From: Phocaeicola_A sp045545095
Lineage (GTDB): Bacteria; Bacteroidota; Bacteroidia; Bacteroidales; Bacteroidaceae
DNA length: 14,718 nt
Assembly: GCA_045545095.1 (NCBI GenBank)
Contig: JAZQAG010000027.1
Coordinates: 1 to 14,718, forward strand
Direction: 5' to 3'
Shown: piece after piece, positions 13,386-14,718 of the stretch
Position numbering within the stretch: the first letter of the stretch is position 1
Layout of the letters: every line of letters starts with the position of its first letter
The notes under the pieces: generated by a model
Told to the model about the DNA's origin: nothing
The model's database searches: none
Seen by the model: only the letters and a program-made list of their open reading frames with translations
Program-made: the position numbers and the translations under genes

Positions 13386-14387
13386 ATGATAAACGCCATG
13401 GAGAATGATGATTTGATACTGAGCGAAGATGGAAAAACGCTGATAGGTGTCAAGGATAAGAGTATAACTCATGTGGTTATCCCCGAGGGGGTGGCGACGA
13501 TTGGAGATAGAGCTTTCAGTTGGTGTGAATCCTTGCAAAGCATTGACATTCCCGATAGTGTGACGACGATTGGGAAAAAAGCTTTCAGTGCGTGTGAATC
13601 CCTTCAAAGCATTGACATCCCCGATAGTGTGACGACAATTGGAGATTATGCTTTCAATGGGTGTGAATCCTTGCAAAGCATTGACATCCCCGATAGTGTG
13701 ACGACGATTGGGAAAAGAGCTTTCAGTTGGTGTGAATCCCTTCAAAGCATTGACATCCCCAATAGTGTAACAACAATTGGAGATGGGGCTTTCTGTGACT
13801 GTGAATCCCTTCAAAGCATTCATGTAGCAGAGGATAATCCCAACTATTCATCCATAGATGGAGTTTTGTTTAGCAAGAATAAACGTACAATTATTCGGAT
13901 GCCATTGGGAAAGAAAATAAAAGAATTCAAAATTCCCGATAGTGTAACGATAATTGGGACAAGCGCCTTTAGCGACTGTGAATCCCTTCAAAGCATTGAC
14001 ATCTCTAAGAGTGTGACGACAATTGGAGATTGGGCTTTCAGTTGGTGTGAATCCTTGCAAAGCATTGACATTCCCAATAGTGTAACAACAATTGGAGATG
14101 GGGCTTTCAGTTGGTGTGAATCCCTTCAAAGCATTCACATACGCCATAAGAATATTAAGGATTATAGAATACATGAGGACGCTTTTTACGAAGTAGATTT
14201 CGACGAATGCACCCTCTACATCCCATCGGGTACACGTTGGGCTTATCGTCACCATCCTGCATTTGAAGACTTCAAGAACATCGTGACGGTAAGGGAAAAA
14301 ATGGTGCCACTCCACACCGTAAGCAAACTAGTTAAAAAGGTTTACCAGTATTTCACCAACTACTTCAAATGGGGTACGAAGAGGTAA
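13386..14387 (+). CDS. BspA-like leucine-rich-repeat protein without signal peptide
   Basis: A 333-residue protein of BspA-type leucine-rich repeats (LRR_5, as in Treponema/Bacteroidales surface proteins). Eight 23-residue units share the core AFSWCESLQSIDIPDSVTTIG, with the AF pair at 43, 66, 89, 112, 135, 194, 217 and 240. A non-repeat island (about 147-185, NPNYSSIDGVLFSKNK) splits them 5+3, a usual feature of the family. The N terminus (MENDDLILSEDGKTLIGVKD) has no signal peptide or lipobox, whereas many BspA proteins are exported. The end (VSKLVKKVYQYFTNYFKWG) is basic and aromatic, possibly amphipathic. The start may instead be the ATG at 13398. It lies 28 bp after hepT on the same strand. 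Such repeats usually mediate protein binding; the partner is unknown. Confidence 0.88.
   Translation: MINAMENDDLILSEDGKTLIGVKDKSITHVVIPEGVATIGDRAFSWCESLQSIDIPDSVTTIGKKAFSACESLQSIDIPDSVTTIGDYAFNGCESLQSIDIPDSVTTIGKRAFSWCESLQSIDIPNSVTTIGDGAFCDCESLQSIHVAEDNPNYSSIDGVLFSKNKRTIIRMPLGKKIKEFKIPDSVTIIGTSAFSDCESLQSIDISKSVTTIGDWAFSWCESLQSIDIPNSVTTIGDGAFSWCESLQSIHIRHKNIKDYRIHEDAFYEVDFDECTLYIPSGTRWAYRHHPAFEDFKNIVTVREKMVPLHTVSKLVKKVYQYFTNYFKWGTKR
13491..14135 (+). repeat. 69-bp tandem DNA repeats inside the BspA-like gene
   Basis: The 23-residue protein repeats are also strongly conserved in DNA. Units such as GTGTGAATCCCTTCAAAGCA recur every 69 bases, five times in the first block (to about 13830) and three times after about 13945. 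The unit at about 13755-13822 and the one at about 14070-14137 are nearly identical. Silent positions are shared too, which points to recent duplication or gene conversion and possible repeat-number variation between strains. Confidence 0.85.
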
Positions 14388-14422
14388 TGAAGGAGACAAA
14401 ATATAAAGAAAAATGCGAAACA

Positions 14423-14454
14423 TTTGGCTGAACAGTTTTTATCTTCTACTTTTG
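14423..14454 (+). promoter_or_regulatory. Complete Bacteroidetes promoter downstream of the BspA-like gene
   Basis: TTTG (14423-14426), a 20-nt spacer, then TACTTTTG (14447-14454) match the -33/-7 consensus TTTG-N19-21-TAnnTTTG exactly. This is the best promoter in the window. Transcription would start near 14461. No coding frame follows in the window; the short terminated segment described next is its only visible product. Confidence 0.7.
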
Positions 14455-14460
14455 CATAGT

Positions 14461-14513
14461 CAGTCCTCGCCAAGTCTCTTAACAATGCTCAAATCGTGCG
14501 GGGCGTTTTTTTT
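14461..14513 (+). ncRNA. Candidate short RNA or attenuated leader with T8 terminator
   Basis: Downstream of the promoter lie about 45 nt and then a tract of eight T (14506-14513). CCTCGC (14465-14470) can pair with GCGGGG (14498-14503) with one G-U pair, closing a 27-nt loop, directly before the T-tract. This would give a transcript of roughly 50 nt. The loop is large for a classical terminator, so alternative folding is possible. It is either a small RNA or an attenuator for something past the window end. No known RNA family is recognised. Confidence 0.45.
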
Positions 14514-14557
14514 GAGTAACTAGGGACTAAATAGCAAATCCCCTCTCACCCCCCTTT
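14509..14557 (+). repeat. Dispersed repeats: GAGTGACTAG copy plus C-rich block
   Basis: TTTTTGAGTAACTAG (14509-14523) matches the 15-mer at 11799-11813 at 13 of 15 positions. Next, the C-rich block 14536-14557 repeats 297-318 with two differences. Both are dispersed intergenic repeats; no gene is present. Confidence 0.6.
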
Positions 14558-14581
14558 CTGTTCTAAATGAATCGCAGACAA

Positions 14582-14612
14582 AAGAGGGTGTGTCAAAATG
14601 ATGCACCCTCTT
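14582..14612. repeat. Hairpin with IS-end-like sequence
   Basis: AAGAGGGTG (14582-14590) pairs perfectly with CACCCTCTT (14604-14612) around a 13-nt loop. The left arm and loop contain GGTGTGTCAAAATG, the 14-mer also present at 12632-12645. GGGTGTGTCAAAA-type sequences occur at ends of some Bacteroidetes insertion sequences, so this could be an IS end or remnant, but no transposase is visible. It could also act as a terminator. Confidence 0.4.
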
Positions 14613-14655
14613 CGTTTATAGCTATATGCACATCACAATATTCATGCAGCCAGAT

Positions 14656-14705
14656 TCGAATGATTTTCACCTAAAACCTTCCTTCCGGTTTTCCATTTCA
14701 TTCGA
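14656..14705. other. Nested inverted repeats at the window end
   Basis: TCGAATGA (14656-14663) pairs with TCATTCGA (14698-14705). Inside, AAAACC (14673-14678) pairs with GGTTTT (14687-14692) around TTCCTTCC. The two stems share one axis, giving a long bulged hairpin. Function unknown; it may belong to a feature continuing past the window. Nothing else is recognised from 14613 to the end. Confidence 0.45.
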
Positions 14706-14718
14706 GAAAGGTTATAAA

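Noticed and set aside
13491..14135. Possible CRISPR-like regular repeats
   Set aside because: The 69-bp period is coding, in frame and lacks unique spacers; it encodes BspA-type leucine-rich repeats.
14650..14664. TTCGAAT resembling a tRNA T-loop
   Set aside because: No acceptor, D or anticodon stem can be drawn around it. It belongs to the arm of an inverted repeat.

Overview
The window looks like a chromosomal segment of a gut- or rumen-type Bacteroidales bacterium (Bacteroides/Phocaeicola/Prevotella-like). The grounds are Bacteroidetes-style promoter elements (TAnnTTTG, once with an upstream TTTG at 20 nt), a cluster of polysaccharide-degrading enzymes with lipoprotein or signal-peptide N termini, a GH97, a BspA-type leucine-rich-repeat gene, and AT-rich leaders without strong Shine-Dalgarno sequences. 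The species cannot be named from the sequence alone.

Layout. Bases 1-228 (+) are the C-terminal end of an FtsX/MacB-type ABC transporter permease. After a C-rich hairpin repeat comes an iron-dependent alcohol dehydrogenase (356-1537, +), closed by a strong bidirectional terminator at 1621-1656. From 11.6 kb down to 1.7 kb, four genes are read on the minus strand in the order CE15 glucuronoyl esterase, esterase-GH97 fusion, GH115 alpha-glucuronidase, GH98 glycosidase. Read together they form an operon for complex (glucurono)arabinoxylan: CE15 would cut lignin-glucuronate esters, GH115 would remove (4-O-methyl)glucuronic acid, the fusion would remove an acyl group and an alpha-galactosyl-type sugar, and GH98 would cut the backbone. 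No SusC/SusD pair or regulator lies in the window, so this is at most part of a polysaccharide utilization locus. GH98 has its own promoter-like element and a visibly lower GC content than the other three genes.

About 1.1 kb without a convincing gene follows (11.64-12.73 kb). It is densely structured: hairpins, a five-copy inverted array of a 15-mer, a perfect 16-bp palindrome overlapping a promoter element, and copies of a dispersed GAGTGACTAG repeat. The same repeat lies between CE15 and GH97, where it supplies the last codons and stop of CE15.

The last part (+) holds a MntA-HepT toxin-antitoxin pair (nucleotidyltransferase plus HEPN RNase, 8-bp overlap). It is followed 28 bp later by a BspA-like leucine-rich-repeat protein with no signal peptide, built from nearly identical 69-bp DNA repeats. 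A 14-mer direct repeat and copies of the dispersed repeat lie on both sides of this three-gene module. Downstream, a well-formed Bacteroidetes promoter drives only about 50 nt before a T8 terminator-like site, a candidate small RNA or attenuated leader. The window ends in further hairpins with no gene.
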